From assembly GCF_046098205.1 (NCBI RefSeq), contig NZ_JBJURJ010000006.1, positions 310,001 to 374,000 of the forward strand: a DNA stretch of 64,000 nt, given 5' to 3'. Origin of the DNA: Paenibacillus_AR mesotrionivorans. GTDB lineage: Bacteria > Bacillota > Bacilli > Paenibacillales > NBRC-103111. The notes under the pieces were generated by a model that was given only the letters and a program-made list of their open reading frames with translations, had not been told where the DNA came from and searched no databases. Positions 9,398 through 17,588 of this stretch are shown here, piece after piece (position 1 is the first letter of the stretch; each line of letters begins with the position of its first letter). The position numbers were made by a program, and so were the translations under genes.

Positions 9398-9414
9398 ATT
9401 AGACTTATTCTAAT
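9398..9414 (+). promoter_or_regulatory. Candidate PerR/Fur-family operator before the perR-like gene
   Basis: ATTAGA (9398-9403) and TCTAAT (9409-9414) form an inverted repeat inside an AT-rich promoter region just upstream of the GTG start. The same half-sites recur in opposite orientation before the thioredoxin reductase gene, suggesting one shared regulator and autoregulation. Confidence 0.5.
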
Positions 9415-9439
9415 TAATAAATGCCAGGGGGTCTGTGCC

Positions 9440-9832
9440 GTGAAACCAAAGGGTCTCTTAACGCCACAGCGGAAAGCCATTCTGGATGTCATATGCGACT
9501 CATCAGACCATCCTACCGCGGCGGAGATTATGGACCGTCTGCGGGAGAGAGGCTGCCAATTCGCTTACGGAACGGTATACAATACACTGAAATATTTGAC
9601 TGAAACCGGCCAGATCCAGGAACTGCGTGTAGGGGAAGCCTGCCGCTACGATGCCCGGACGGAGCACCATCACCACATCCAATGTACAGTTTGCGGAAAG
9701 GTGGACGAGGTGTTCGCTCCCATTCCCAAGGAATGGGCCGAGGAGGTAGCCAGGGAAACCGGATATCTTCTGGATCAGGACCAGTTATTGCTGAAAGGAG
9801 TGTGCGCCTCATGCAGGGCACAAACAAGCTGA
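9440..9832 (+). CDS. perR: Fur-family peroxide-type regulator (PerR-like)
   Basis: This 130-residue protein has an N-terminal winged helix (LTPQRKAILDVI, then FAYGTVYNTLKYL as the recognition region). Its C-terminal dimer domain has HHHHIQC and two Cys pairs, CTVC and CASC, that would hold the structural zinc. These are hallmarks of Fur/PerR regulators; PerR senses peroxide by iron-catalysed histidine oxidation. I call PerR rather than Fur because the next transcription unit encodes peroxide-scavenging enzymes, but Fur, Zur or PerR cannot be separated by sequence reading alone. The start is GTG at 9440 behind a GGGGG-type site. Its 3' end overlaps the next gene by 22 bp. Confidence 0.75.
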   Translation: MKPKGLLTPQRKAILDVICDSSDHPTAAEIMDRLRERGCQFAYGTVYNTLKYLTETGQIQELRVGEACRYDARTEHHHHIQCTVCGKVDEVFAPIPKEWAEEVARETGYLLDQDQLLLKGVCASCRAQTS

Positions 9833-10593
9833 CAGCGGAGGAAAAGGACGAAATCAGACGGTTTCTCCCGCCGGGCGTGGACCCGGAGGAGGCCTATTGC
9901 AGCGTAACCAACCGGATTGTGATTGTCAGCCCGGTACCGGGGACGCTTCATGAGCTGGTACGGGAGCTGGCGGCGGCCTGTTACGATGTGATGGTATTCC
10001 ACCATGCCGACTATTCCCTGCTTGTCCAGCTGAAGCCGGATCTTCTGATCCTGGATTTCACCCGGCAGGACCATGCTCCGGCCCTTGAAGGAATTACTAA
10101 CCTGGAGCTGTACGGCACCAGATTGCTGCAGTTGGTTCCCCCTGTTTCCGGGGCATCACTCAGACTGGTTTCGGCTGCTTCCTTGGCATGGCCCTCTTCG
10201 TTAGGTGGAGCCTTGTCCGCAATCAAAGCCCAAATGGCGCAGGCGCCGAAAGTTTCTAAGACAGCCCTGCCCCTTCAACAGGAGGGGGTCCTTCTATTAA
10301 AGGATCTGCTGCTGGACTTAAACCGGTATATCGTACAGCGCGGCACACACCGGGTAGAGCTGACCCGGACGGAATTTGATCTGCTCCGGGTGATTCTGGA
10401 GGGCTGCGGCAAGGTGCTGTCCCGCCAGGAGCTGTTGGACCGGGTATGGGGAGAGGGATATTTTGGCGGAAGCAATATTGTGGATGTTCATGTCCGTTCC
10501 CTGCGTCAGAAGCTGGGCGATGATCCCAAGAATCCCTCCTATGTTGGTACCGTCCGCGGCATCGGCTACCGGGCTGTGGAAGAAATCCTTTAG
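9811..10593 (+). CDS. OmpR-type winged-helix regulator with an atypical receiver-like N-terminus
   Basis: From ATG 9811 (AAAGGAG 10 bases upstream) this encodes 260 residues. The C-terminal ~95 residues are a clear OmpR/PhoB DNA-binding domain (VELTRTEFDLLRVILE, LSRQELLDRVWG, VDVHVRSLRQKL, VRGIGYR). The N-terminal part has alternating hydrophobic strands and a DLLILDFTR segment that could match a phosphoacceptor region (Asp near 82), but the usual acidic pair and conserved Lys of receivers are not evident, so phosphorylation is doubtful. No histidine kinase is adjacent. It starts inside the end of the PerR-like gene, so the two are translationally linked and probably act in one oxidative-stress circuit. 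Confidence 0.7.
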   Translation: MQGTNKLTAEEKDEIRRFLPPGVDPEEAYCSVTNRIVIVSPVPGTLHELVRELAAACYDVMVFHHADYSLLVQLKPDLLILDFTRQDHAPALEGITNLELYGTRLLQLVPPVSGASLRLVSAASLAWPSSLGGALSAIKAQMAQAPKVSKTALPLQQEGVLLLKDLLLDLNRYIVQRGTHRVELTRTEFDLLRVILEGCGKVLSRQELLDRVWGEGYFGGSNIVDVHVRSLRQKLGDDPKNPSYVGTVRGIGYRAVEEIL

Positions 10594-10653
10594 TTTACGT
10601 CATCATTTGTTCACTTTTTCTTCATCAAACCTTCATGCAGATTCTGGATAGGC

Positions 10654-10701
10654 TTGTTAAAATGTATCCATAAGTTATATTTAGTCTAATTATTAATTAG
10701 A
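10654..10701 (+). promoter_or_regulatory. Promoter and palindromic operator of the thioredoxin reductase operon
   Basis: TTGTTA (10654-10659) and TATATT (10676-10681) form a possible sigma-A promoter with 16-bp spacing. A perfect 17-bp palindrome, TCTAATTA-T-TAATTAGA at 10685-10701, covers the predicted start of transcription. The half-sites TCTAAT/ATTAGA match those before the PerR-like gene. Confidence 0.6.
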
Positions 10702-10744
10702 AATAAATGTTACCTAATGGATTCTACAAGGAGGCTTGAACCCT

Positions 10745-11668
10745 ATGTATGACGTAATTATTATCGGCGGCGGTCCTGCCGGAGCAACAGCGGCCATCTA
10801 TACCGCCCGCGCCAATCTTTCCACCCTGGTGCTGGATAAGGCTCCCGGAGCAGGCGCCCTGGCGCTGACCCACAAAATTGCCAACTATCCCGGTGTAACG
10901 GGCGAAATAAGCGGCAAGGAGCTTTTGGATACCATACGGGATCAGGCCAAAAGCTTCGGTGCCACCTTCGAAACCACCTCCATTACTGCCGTAGACCTGG
11001 AGGGTGAAACCAAAACCGTCTTTACAGCCGAGGGCATGTACCAGTCCAAGGCCGTTATTGTAGCCACCGGCTCCAAAGGCCGCAACCGGATGCTTCCCGG
11101 CGAGGAAAAGCTTCTGGGACGCGGTGTGAGCACATGCGCTACCTGTGACGGAGCCTTTTTCCGGGGCAAGGAGGTAGCGGTAATCGGGGATTCCGAGGAA
11201 GCGGTGGAGGAAGCGATGGCTTTGACCAAATTTGCCTCCAAAATCCACTTCATCGTGCCACGGCCGGACCTTCAGGGTGTGGACGGGTTCCCGGAGCTGG
11301 AGAATACCGTGTATATGCCCAAAACCCGCCCCATGGAAATCCTCGGCGACAGCAAGGTCAGCGGCGTAAAGCTCAAAACCGCCTCCGGGGAAGAGCAGCT
11401 GCTTGAGGTGGACGGCGTGTTCGTCTTCCTGTCCGGCAGCAAACCCGGCACCGACTTCCTGTTAGGCCAGGTGCCTCTGGATGAAGGGGGCTTCATGGAG
11501 CTGGACGCCTCGATGCAATCTCCTGTTCCCGGCGTATTCGGAGCCGGCGAGGTTCGCCGCACTCCCGTGAAGCAAGCCGTAGTGGCCGCCGCCGACGGCG
11601 CCATTGCCGCCATGGCCGTTGATAAGTTCATCAACCGCCGTGCCAGTCTGATTCCCCAATACAAATAA
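10745..11668 (+). CDS. Thioredoxin-reductase-family flavoprotein
   Basis: This 307-residue protein has the TrxB layout: an FAD-binding GGGPAG motif at residues 8-13, redox-active CATC at 131-134 in the NADPH domain, and a C-terminal FAD segment with GVFGAGEV. The typical NADPH motif GxGxxA is altered (VIGDSEEAVEEA). ATG 10745 sits 10 bases after AAGGAGG; the in-frame TTG at 10736 is too close to that site. It is first of three genes with a glutaredoxin-like protein and a peroxiredoxin. It therefore probably passes electrons to that pair rather than serving as the housekeeping reductase. The palindrome upstream suggests peroxide induction. Confidence 0.85.
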   Translation: MYDVIIIGGGPAGATAAIYTARANLSTLVLDKAPGAGALALTHKIANYPGVTGEISGKELLDTIRDQAKSFGATFETTSITAVDLEGETKTVFTAEGMYQSKAVIVATGSKGRNRMLPGEEKLLGRGVSTCATCDGAFFRGKEVAVIGDSEEAVEEAMALTKFASKIHFIVPRPDLQGVDGFPELENTVYMPKTRPMEILGDSKVSGVKLKTASGEEQLLEVDGVFVFLSGSKPGTDFLLGQVPLDEGGFMELDASMQSPVPGVFGAGEVRRTPVKQAVVAAADGAIAAMAVDKFINRRASLIPQYK

Positions 11669-11689
11669 CCCTATAAGGAGAGATTTCAT

Positions 11690-11929
11690 ATGTCCGCAAA
11701 AGCCGTTGTTTATTCCAGCACCCACTGCACCTTCTGCAAGCAGCTCAAGGCCTACCTGAATGAGCAAAATGTGGAGTTCGAAGAACGCAATATCGATGAA
11801 AGCGAAGTTTACGCCAAGGAGCTGCAGGATCTGGGCATGAGCTCCGTGCCCGTAACCGTGATCGGAGAAACCACCATTCTGGGCCTCAACCCGACCCGGA
11901 TCAAAAAAGCCCTTGCCGCTTTGGCCTAA
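11690..11929 (+). CDS. Glutaredoxin/NrdH-like small redox protein
   Basis: This 79-residue thioredoxin-fold protein has a CTFC active site at residues 13-16 and the SSVPVT cis-Pro segment typical of glutaredoxin and NrdH proteins. It lies 21 bp after the flavoprotein gene with its own AAGGAGAG site and 50 bp before the peroxiredoxin. The order suggests an electron relay from NADPH through the flavoprotein and this protein to the peroxiredoxin. That is an inference from order and not a demonstrated pathway here. Confidence 0.85.
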   Translation: MSAKAVVYSSTHCTFCKQLKAYLNEQNVEFEERNIDESEVYAKELQDLGMSSVPVTVIGETTILGLNPTRIKKALAALA

Positions 11930-11979
11930 ACAGTCCCTATTTATAATAGAAAAACCAACATTCGAGGAGGAAATCATTC

Positions 11980-12540
11980 ATGAGTCAAGTTGTCGAAACC
12001 GCCGTTGTCAAAGTGGGCAAACCCGCCCCTTCCTTTAACCTGTTGTCCACCAAAAACCTGGAAACCCTGGAGGAGCGCGTAGCTCTGGAGGATTATAAAG
12101 GCAAATGGCTGGTTGTGTTCTTCTGGCCCTTCGACTTCACCTTCGTATGCCCGACTGAAATTATCTCGCTCAGCGACGCTTACGAGCAATTCCTGGATCT
12201 GGACTGCGACATCGTCGGCATCTCCACCGACAGCGTCCACACCCACCGCGCCTGGATCAATACTCCCCGGGATGCCAAGGGCATCGGCGACATCAAGTAT
12301 CCGCTGGCTGCGGACTTCACCAAGGTGACTGCCCGCGCTTACGGCGTATTGGATGAGGAGCTGGGCGCCGCCAACCGCGGTCTGTTCATCATCGATCCGG
12401 AGGGCATCCTGCGTTACCAAGTGGTCACTGACCTGAACGTGGGCCGCAGCGTGGACGAAACCCTGCGTGTGCTCCAGGCTCTGCAAGCCGGCGGACTGTG
12501 CCCGGCCAACTGGAAGCCCGGCGACAAAACCCTGGCTTAA
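11980..12540 (+). CDS. Typical 2-Cys peroxiredoxin (AhpC/TSA family)
   Basis: This 186-residue peroxiredoxin has the peroxidatic Cys57 in DFTFVCPTEI and a resolving Cys near residue 174 in LCPANWKPG, both signatures of typical 2-Cys enzymes. It reduces hydrogen peroxide and organic peroxides in the cytoplasm. AGGAGG precedes the ATG. It is last in the three-gene operon and is followed by an intrinsic terminator at 12642. A dedicated AhpF is absent, and the flavoprotein/glutaredoxin pair upstream is the likely reductant. Confidence 0.9.
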   Translation: MSQVVETAVVKVGKPAPSFNLLSTKNLETLEERVALEDYKGKWLVVFFWPFDFTFVCPTEIISLSDAYEQFLDLDCDIVGISTDSVHTHRAWINTPRDAKGIGDIKYPLAADFTKVTARAYGVLDEELGAANRGLFIIDPEGILRYQVVTDLNVGRSVDETLRVLQALQAGGLCPANWKPGDKTLA

Positions 12541-12641
12541 TTATTGCCGGAAGGCATTACCTCTTCCCTGTCTGAGAACGCACATTCGGGATATGCCCCT
12601 CTTCCACCCGTCCGTGTAAAGCTTGGGCATATCCCTTCTTC

Positions 12642-12677
12642 CACCCGTCCGAGAAAACTCGGGCGGGTGTTTGGTTT
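12642..12677 (+). terminator. Terminator of the thioredoxin reductase-peroxiredoxin operon
   Basis: CACCCGTCCGAG (12642-12653) pairs with CTCGGGCGGGTG (12658-12669) across a four-base loop and is followed by TTTGGTTT. A second inverted repeat, GGGATATGCCC/GGGCATATCCC at 12589-12637, lies just before it. Confidence 0.75.
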
Positions 12678-12758
12678 GCGGGTAAAGAATAGAGGTATCT
12701 CCCCGCTGTTGCCGGGAGATAGTGGTAATAGGATCAAACCTTGAAGGAGGAGAATGCT

Positions 12759-14093
12759 ATGCAGGACCGAAAGAGAAACCGTCCGCTCCCATGGGCGCTG
12801 GCCATCTGTTTCTTGCTGACTGTGCTGGCCGCAGGCTGCAGCAGGGATAAGGCTGCCCCCTCCCCTGCCGCACCGCCTCCTATGGCTGCCGCCTCCGTGT
12901 CCGCCGTAACGCCTGCTCCCTCGGCTTCGTCTGTTATACGGGCCACTGCATCACCAGTCAAACCGGGGAATCCGGCTGCCGCCACCGGCAGCTCAACAAG
13001 CACCTCCCTTCAGGACAGGCTGAAGAATATGACCCCCGAGGAGAAGCTGGGACAGCTCTTGATCGCCGGACTGGACGGGACGGAAGCCGGGGGGGAGGCC
13101 CGTCGTTTAGTTACGGAAACCCATGTGGGCGGCTTCATTCTGTATAAACCCAACATGACGGATGCCGGGCAAACTGTCACCCTGTTGAACCTGCTGAAGG
13201 AATTCAACCGTCCCTCCGGTATTCCGCTGCTGCTCAGCGTAGACCAGGAGGGCGGCAAGGTAAGCCGGCTGCCCGTCGATATTGAGCTGCCTGCCAACCG
13301 GGACCTTGCCGCCGGAGGCACACCGGAGCGGGCTAGGGCGTTGGGCAAGGCCGTGGGGCAGGAGCTTAAGGCCTTCGGCTTTAATCTGGACTATGCGCCG
13401 GTGCTGGATATCAACAGCAATCCCGCCAATCCCGTGATCGGCCCCCGTTCCTACGGCTCTGATGCCAAAACCGTTAAGCTCTACGGGTTAGCGGCCATGC
13501 AGGGCCTGCGGGAGAGCGGCGTGATCCCCGTGGTCAAGCATTTCCCTGGGCATGGGGACACCTCCACCGATTCCCACCTGGAGCTGCCTGTGGTGAACAA
13601 ATCCCTGGCGGAGCTGGAGAAGCTGGAGCTTCAGCCCTTCCGGGCCGCCACAGAAGCCGGAGCGGAAGCCGTCATGGCGGCGCATATTCTGCTGCCCCGG
13701 CTGGACCCGGATTATCCGGCTACCCTATCACCGGCCATTATCACCGGGCTGCTCCGGGAGAAAATCGGCTACAGCGGCGTTGTTATCACCGATGATATGA
13801 CCATGGGCGCCATTGCCAAGCATTACCCGCTGAAGGACGCTGCCGTCCGGGCTGTCTTGGCGGGCTGCGACCTGGTGCTGGTCGCCCATGGCTACAGCCA
13901 GGTGCAGGAGGCGGCGCAGGGATTGAAGGAGGCGTTGGCCGACGGCAGGCTGACCTGGGCTCGGGTAGACGAAAGCGTCGCGCGGGTGCTGGCCCTGAAG
14001 GCCTCGCGGCAGCTGGCGGACACGCCTGTTGCGGCGTCCCCGGACATCGGGGCGCTGAGGGCGGCGGTGAAGCAGGCGCTGGCCGTGCCATAA
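12759..14093 (+). CDS. nagZ: Lipoprotein beta-N-acetylhexosaminidase (GH3, NagZ-like)
   Basis: From ATG 12759 (AGGAGG 8 bases upstream) this encodes 444 residues. A lipoprotein signal ends in LAAGC, followed by a Ser/Ala/Pro-rich linker (to about residue 85) and a GH3 barrel. The NagZ loop KHFPGHGDTSTDSH lies near residue 258, holding the His/Asp pair that acts as acid/base. The nucleophile is expected in VITDDMTMGAI near 342. It should trim GlcNAc from muropeptide fragments outside the membrane, as in Bacillus cell-wall recycling. The usual downstream amidase and MurNAc etherase genes are not here; the gene is monocistronic. Confidence 0.88.
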   Translation: MQDRKRNRPLPWALAICFLLTVLAAGCSRDKAAPSPAAPPPMAAASVSAVTPAPSASSVIRATASPVKPGNPAAATGSSTSTSLQDRLKNMTPEEKLGQLLIAGLDGTEAGGEARRLVTETHVGGFILYKPNMTDAGQTVTLLNLLKEFNRPSGIPLLLSVDQEGGKVSRLPVDIELPANRDLAAGGTPERARALGKAVGQELKAFGFNLDYAPVLDINSNPANPVIGPRSYGSDAKTVKLYGLAAMQGLRESGVIPVVKHFPGHGDTSTDSHLELPVVNKSLAELEKLELQPFRAATEAGAEAVMAAHILLPRLDPDYPATLSPAIITGLLREKIGYSGVVITDDMTMGAIAKHYPLKDAAVRAVLAGCDLVLVAHGYSQVQEAAQGLKEALADGRLTWARVDESVARVLALKASRQLADTPVAASPDIGALRAAVKQALAVP

Positions 14094-14197
14094 GCCTGCG
14101 TACCTGCCGCGCTGGCGTACCTTTGTGCCGCTGCGGGCTCTCGCCGTGCTCCACCTTGCCGTTCCGCTCCGTGCCGCGCCCTACCGAGTCGCCCGTC

Positions 14198-14379
14198 TAA
14201 GGAATATGAGAAGGCTTATTTTAGCAAAAGTAGCCGGATGCAATTTGTAACGAATATGAGCCACCTTATTTCCTGCTCAGGAGCGGATTTCAGCTGATTG
14301 TGACCGAATAAGCTTCCTCAGATTCGTTAAAACGGGAAATGAAGCCAAATTGGCAAAATAACGCCGCTGAGATTCGTTA
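14198..14379. repeat. Four-copy palindromic intergenic module D (TAACGAATMTGAG family)
   Basis: Copies start at 14198 (+), 14248 (+), 14307 (-) and 14357 (-), giving spacing 50, 59 and 50. The consensus is TAACGAATMTGAG-N5-TTATT. It has the same geometry as module A but a different motif. It lies between convergent genes, just before a bidirectional terminator. Confidence 0.9.
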
Positions 14380-14487
14380 GGCTCGTGGCCCGTGTTGGCA
14401 AAACACGGCCCAGGAAGCTGCCGCAAGTGCTGAGCATGGCGGGGCTTTTGCAGGGAGTCCCTGCCTTGGATGCGCGATCCAACAAAA

Positions 14488-14530
14488 AAACCGCCGGAGC
14501 CATGGTGGTCCGGCGGTTTGCTTTTGTTTT
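14488..14530 (-). terminator. Bidirectional terminator between convergent genes
   Basis: AAACCGCCGGA (14488-14498) pairs with TCCGGCGGTTT (14509-14519). An A run on the left and a T-rich stretch on the right let it stop transcription from both sides. It lies closest to the end of the minus-strand gene at 14546. Confidence 0.8.
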
Positions 14531-14545
14531 AGGGGGGATGCATAG

Positions 14546-14812
14546 TTATTGCAGCAAAAACGGGTCAGCCTGCACCTCAAAGCCATGCTGCTCCAGCAGA
14601 TAACCAAGGTAGCGATTTTCCTTCTTGAAGTTCCAGTCCGCCGTAAACAGCACCTTGCTGGCAAAGGTGTATCTGGCGATCAGCGCACCGGATACGTACA
14701 GCTCAAAGCTCTCCGGATGATGACTCAAGGCGTATTCCCCCTGAATATAATCCGTGTCCGGCTCCCGCTTCTCCAATGCGGTGAGCAGAATGCTCCTGAT
14801 CTCGTTCTTCAA
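14546..14812 (-). CDS. Small protein of unknown function downstream of the FAD oxidoreductase
   Basis: I do not recognise this protein. The best-supported start is TTG 14812, with GGAGGG 9 bases upstream, giving 88 residues that begin with a lysine-containing helix (KNEIRSILLTALEKREPD) and continue as mixed alpha/beta with many aromatics. An alternative ATG at 14917 behind AAGGA would add 35 residues that include three Cys. Either way it follows the FAD oxidoreductase closely on the same strand and ends just before a terminator, so the two are probably co-transcribed. Confidence 0.5.
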   Translation of the reverse strand: MKNEIRSILLTALEKREPDTDYIQGEYALSHHPESFELYVSGALIARYTFASKVLFTADWNFKKENRYLGYLLEQHGFEVQADPFLLQ

Positions 14813-14924
14813 AGGAATCACACCCTCCGGGATAATCCGGTCCAAGCCTGTCTTCAGACCCGCTTGACAACCGGTTATCAGAATTGTTCGACAACAGAGG
14901 GGCAATCCCTTCATCATTTCATGT

Positions 14925-16295
14925 CTATTCCTTGACGGAAGCGGCTTGGGCAGCCAGCTCTTCCCCCAGCCAGGCGCCTTGGGCCACCAGCTTGTGCTGG
15001 AGCTCACCCACGTTCACCTGACGGGAGCTGACACCTCCGGCCTGTACCGCCAGCGCGGCGGCGGTTCCTGATGCTTCGCCCATGGCGAAGCAGTTGGGCA
15101 TCACCCGCAGCGAGCCCTGAACCACCCGGTCCGAGGAAGCGGCCCGGCCCGGCACCCATAGATTGTCCAGCCCCTTGGGCAGCAGGCAGCGGTAAGGCAC
15201 ACCATGGGATTCTCCGGGGTTCAGGCGGTGAATCTGGGTTTTCCCCTTGCTGTTGGCCATATGAACATCAATAAAGTATGAATTGCGGGCGATATCATCC
15301 GGGAAGCTGCGCAGCTGCATAAAGTCCTCGGTGACCAGCACGTAATCCCCTTCAATCCGGCGGGTTTCCCGGATACCCAGCTGCTCACCGGTAGCCACCA
15401 CATGGACCTGCTCGAAGCCCGGCACATACTTGCGCAGGAAGTTCACCTGCACCTGCACCAGCTTGCGGCCCTCCATCGCCCCGCGGGTGAGATCTTCTGG
15501 TTTGGTGCCGTCGATTCCGAACACATGCCCGAAGTTAACGCTGACCAGATCGTCAGCCAACCAGGCAAATCCGGATACCTTCTTCCGGCCCTCGGGAAGA
15601 TCGCCGTTGTCCATGGCTTTCTGAACAGCCTGAGGAATTTGGCCGCCGTCCCCGCTTTCCTCGAGATATTGCATAAAGCGCTTCTGGTCCGCACGGGCCA
15701 GCACATAGCACATGGTGCCCGGCTGGAGCTCGCCATCTTCCCCGCCCTTCTGGAAGGGTGCACCCGCACGTGCCGCAAGGTCGCCGTCTCCGGTGGCGTC
15801 GATGAAATATCTGCTTTTTACCACAGAAAGTCCGGCTTTGTTGGCCAAAATGACTCCCTCCAGCCGGCTGCCATCCTCCGCCATCAGCACATCCGCCACG
15901 AAGGTGTGGAACAGCACCTGGACCCCTGCTTCCGTCACCGCAGCATCATAAACCAGCTTCAGCACCTCGGCGTCAATGGGCACCCAGTCCAGCTCTTCCC
16001 CGTAACGCTCCCGGAACACCGCCGGGCTGGCTGCCTTCATGCTCTCCAGAAGCTCCAGCCCGATCCCCCGGATAACCGGCTTTTCCTTATCTGTGTACGG
16101 GCAAAATGCCGGAACCAGCGCCAATGTCCCCATACCGCCGAGAAATCCGCGCTGCTCCAACAGCAGCACCCTTGCACCGTTCCGAGCCGCCGCCAATGCC
16201 GCCGCCACCCCGGCGGGGCCGCCTCCTACTACCAACACATCCGTTTCTGCCGCAACCGGCAGCACTTTTGCCGCCACCCGATATCCTTCGCTCAT
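14925..16295 (-). CDS. FAD-dependent oxidoreductase (FAD_oxidored family)
   Basis: This 456-residue protein has an N-terminal dinucleotide-binding motif DVLVVGGGPAGVAAALAAAR, an LLEQRGFLGGMGT segment after the second strand, FIDATGDGDLAARAG and a C-terminal GEASGTAAALA. This is the pattern of the family often found beside carbohydrate-use genes in Paenibacillus. The reaction is unknown. It diverges from a LacI-type regulator 123 bp away, which is its most likely controller. Confidence 0.75.
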   Translation of the reverse strand: MSEGYRVAAKVLPVAAETDVLVVGGGPAGVAAALAAARNGARVLLLEQRGFLGGMGTLALVPAFCPYTDKEKPVIRGIGLELLESMKAASPAVFRERYGEELDWVPIDAEVLKLVYDAAVTEAGVQVLFHTFVADVLMAEDGSRLEGVILANKAGLSVVKSRYFIDATGDGDLAARAGAPFQKGGEDGELQPGTMCYVLARADQKRFMQYLEESGDGGQIPQAVQKAMDNGDLPEGRKKVSGFAWLADDLVSVNFGHVFGIDGTKPEDLTRGAMEGRKLVQVQVNFLRKYVPGFEQVHVVATGEQLGIRETRRIEGDYVLVTEDFMQLRSFPDDIARNSYFIDVHMANSKGKTQIHRLNPGESHGVPYRCLLPKGLDNLWVPGRAASSDRVVQGSLRVMPNCFAMGEASGTAAALAVQAGGVSSRQVNVGELQHKLVAQGAWLGEELAAQAASVKE

Positions 16296-16325
16296 CCTCC
16301 GAACCTCCTGTAGGAATGTTTTGAA

Positions 16326-16340
16326 GCGTATTGGGTACGC
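16326..16340. promoter_or_regulatory. Candidate LacI-family operator in the divergent gap
   Basis: GCGTA (16326-16330) and TACGC (16336-16340) form a perfect 5-bp inverted repeat with a five-base centre, located between the divergent FAD oxidoreductase and LacI genes. It is short, so support is modest. Confidence 0.35.
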
Positions 16341-16418
16341 CTCTAATTACTTTCAGTGTATAATAAAGATAAGCTTCCGTTTAGTTATCATTTGGTTTAC
16401 ATAAAGGAGAATTATGCC

Positions 16419-17471
16419 ATGTCCCGCAAAAAAATAACGATGGACGATCTGGCCCGCGAGCTGGGGGTGAGCCGCCTGACCGTGTCCAAAGCGCTGCGCG
16501 GCTTACCGGGTATGTCTCTGGAGACCCGCCGGGAGATTCTCCGTCTGGCCGAGGAGAAGGGCTATATGACCCGGGAGCAAAAGGAGAGCTCTCTGTTTGA
16601 GCATACCTCTCTGCAGGCGCTCCAGCCGAGGCGGTTCTATATGGTGCTCCAGGAGAGCGCCACCACCCCTTCCCAAATTCATCTGGAGCTGCTGAAGGGG
16701 CTGAACCAGCGTTTTCACGGCTCCCATTCCTCCGTGGCGCCGCTGTTCGCCCCTTCTGTTGCTTCCCATTCCGATGTGGCGTGGCAGGAATGGTCGGAGG
16801 GCTGCGGACTGGCGTATGCAGATGGAGTTTTCATCCCGCCCATGACTCCCCCGGAGCTGGAAAAACGTCTCTTGGACCTGCCCCTTCCGCGGATTCTGCT
16901 GAACTTCCCGCCTACGGGAGCGACGGTGGACAGTGTGGTCTGGGATGTGTATGAATCCGTCCGGCAAGCTGTCCAGCTTCTGGCGGACCATGGCCACCGC
17001 CGGATTCTGTATATCGGCGATACCCATTCCTCCCGGGGCTACAGGCTCCGGTGGTCGGCCTTCGCCGAGGCCATGGCTGAGGTGGGGCTGGAGGCCGACA
17101 GGGCCCGGCATCTGACCTTGTCCCTGGCAGAAGGAGCCGCTTGGCAAAAAGAGTTTCTGCGGTTAATGGCTGCAGAGAAACCGACCGCCTTGCTCAATGC
17201 TGTAGAGGGGCATCTGCCGTGGATCTATTATTTATGCAGCCAGTCCGGCCTCTCCATTCCGGCAGACTGCTCTCTGGTCAGTCTGGATGTGACGGCGGAG
17301 CCGCCTGCTCCGGGCCTCTGCTACTTCTACCTGCCCGTGCGGGAAACCGGGGCCCGCGCCGCCGACCGGATGATCTGGCGGATCGCCAATCCGGGGGAGC
17401 CGCTGGAGCATCTGCGCCTGCAGGGTCGGCTGGTTCCGGGGGACAGCCTGCGTGAGGCACCGACGGAATAA
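16419..17471 (+). CDS. LacI-family transcriptional regulator
   Basis: This 350-residue regulator starts at ATG 16419, with AAAGGAGA about 8 bases upstream. The N-terminal HTH reads ITMDDLARELGVSRLTVSKALRG, followed by the hinge and a periplasmic-binding-protein-like effector domain (GHRRILYIGD, then YRLRWSAFAEAM). The canonical hinge helix sequence is altered, since ALRGLPGMSLETRREI replaces the more common VLNG...TRERV. It diverges from the FAD oxidoreductase gene and is the probable regulator of that unit and of itself. The effector sugar cannot be inferred. Confidence 0.85.
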   Translation: MSRKKITMDDLARELGVSRLTVSKALRGLPGMSLETRREILRLAEEKGYMTREQKESSLFEHTSLQALQPRRFYMVLQESATTPSQIHLELLKGLNQRFHGSHSSVAPLFAPSVASHSDVAWQEWSEGCGLAYADGVFIPPMTPPELEKRLLDLPLPRILLNFPPTGATVDSVVWDVYESVRQAVQLLADHGHRRILYIGDTHSSRGYRLRWSAFAEAMAEVGLEADRARHLTLSLAEGAAWQKEFLRLMAAEKPTALLNAVEGHLPWIYYLCSQSGLSIPADCSLVSLDVTAEPPAPGLCYFYLPVRETGARAADRMIWRIANPGEPLEHLRLQGRLVPGDSLREAPTE

Positions 17472-17516
17472 CTGCAACTGAAATGCTTCCTCCTTTTTAT
17501 CTATGGAAAAATATTC

Positions 17517-17545
17517 TTGATTCCTACAATGTGGAAGGATACTAT
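17517..17545 (+). promoter_or_regulatory. Sigma-A promoter of the SUKH gene
   Basis: TTGATT (17517-17522) and TACTAT (17540-17545) with 17-bp spacing lie 44 bp before the SUKH gene start. Confidence 0.65.
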
Positions 17546-17588
17546 AAAAATTGTATGAACACTTAGGAGTGATAGAGGAGGAACAAGC

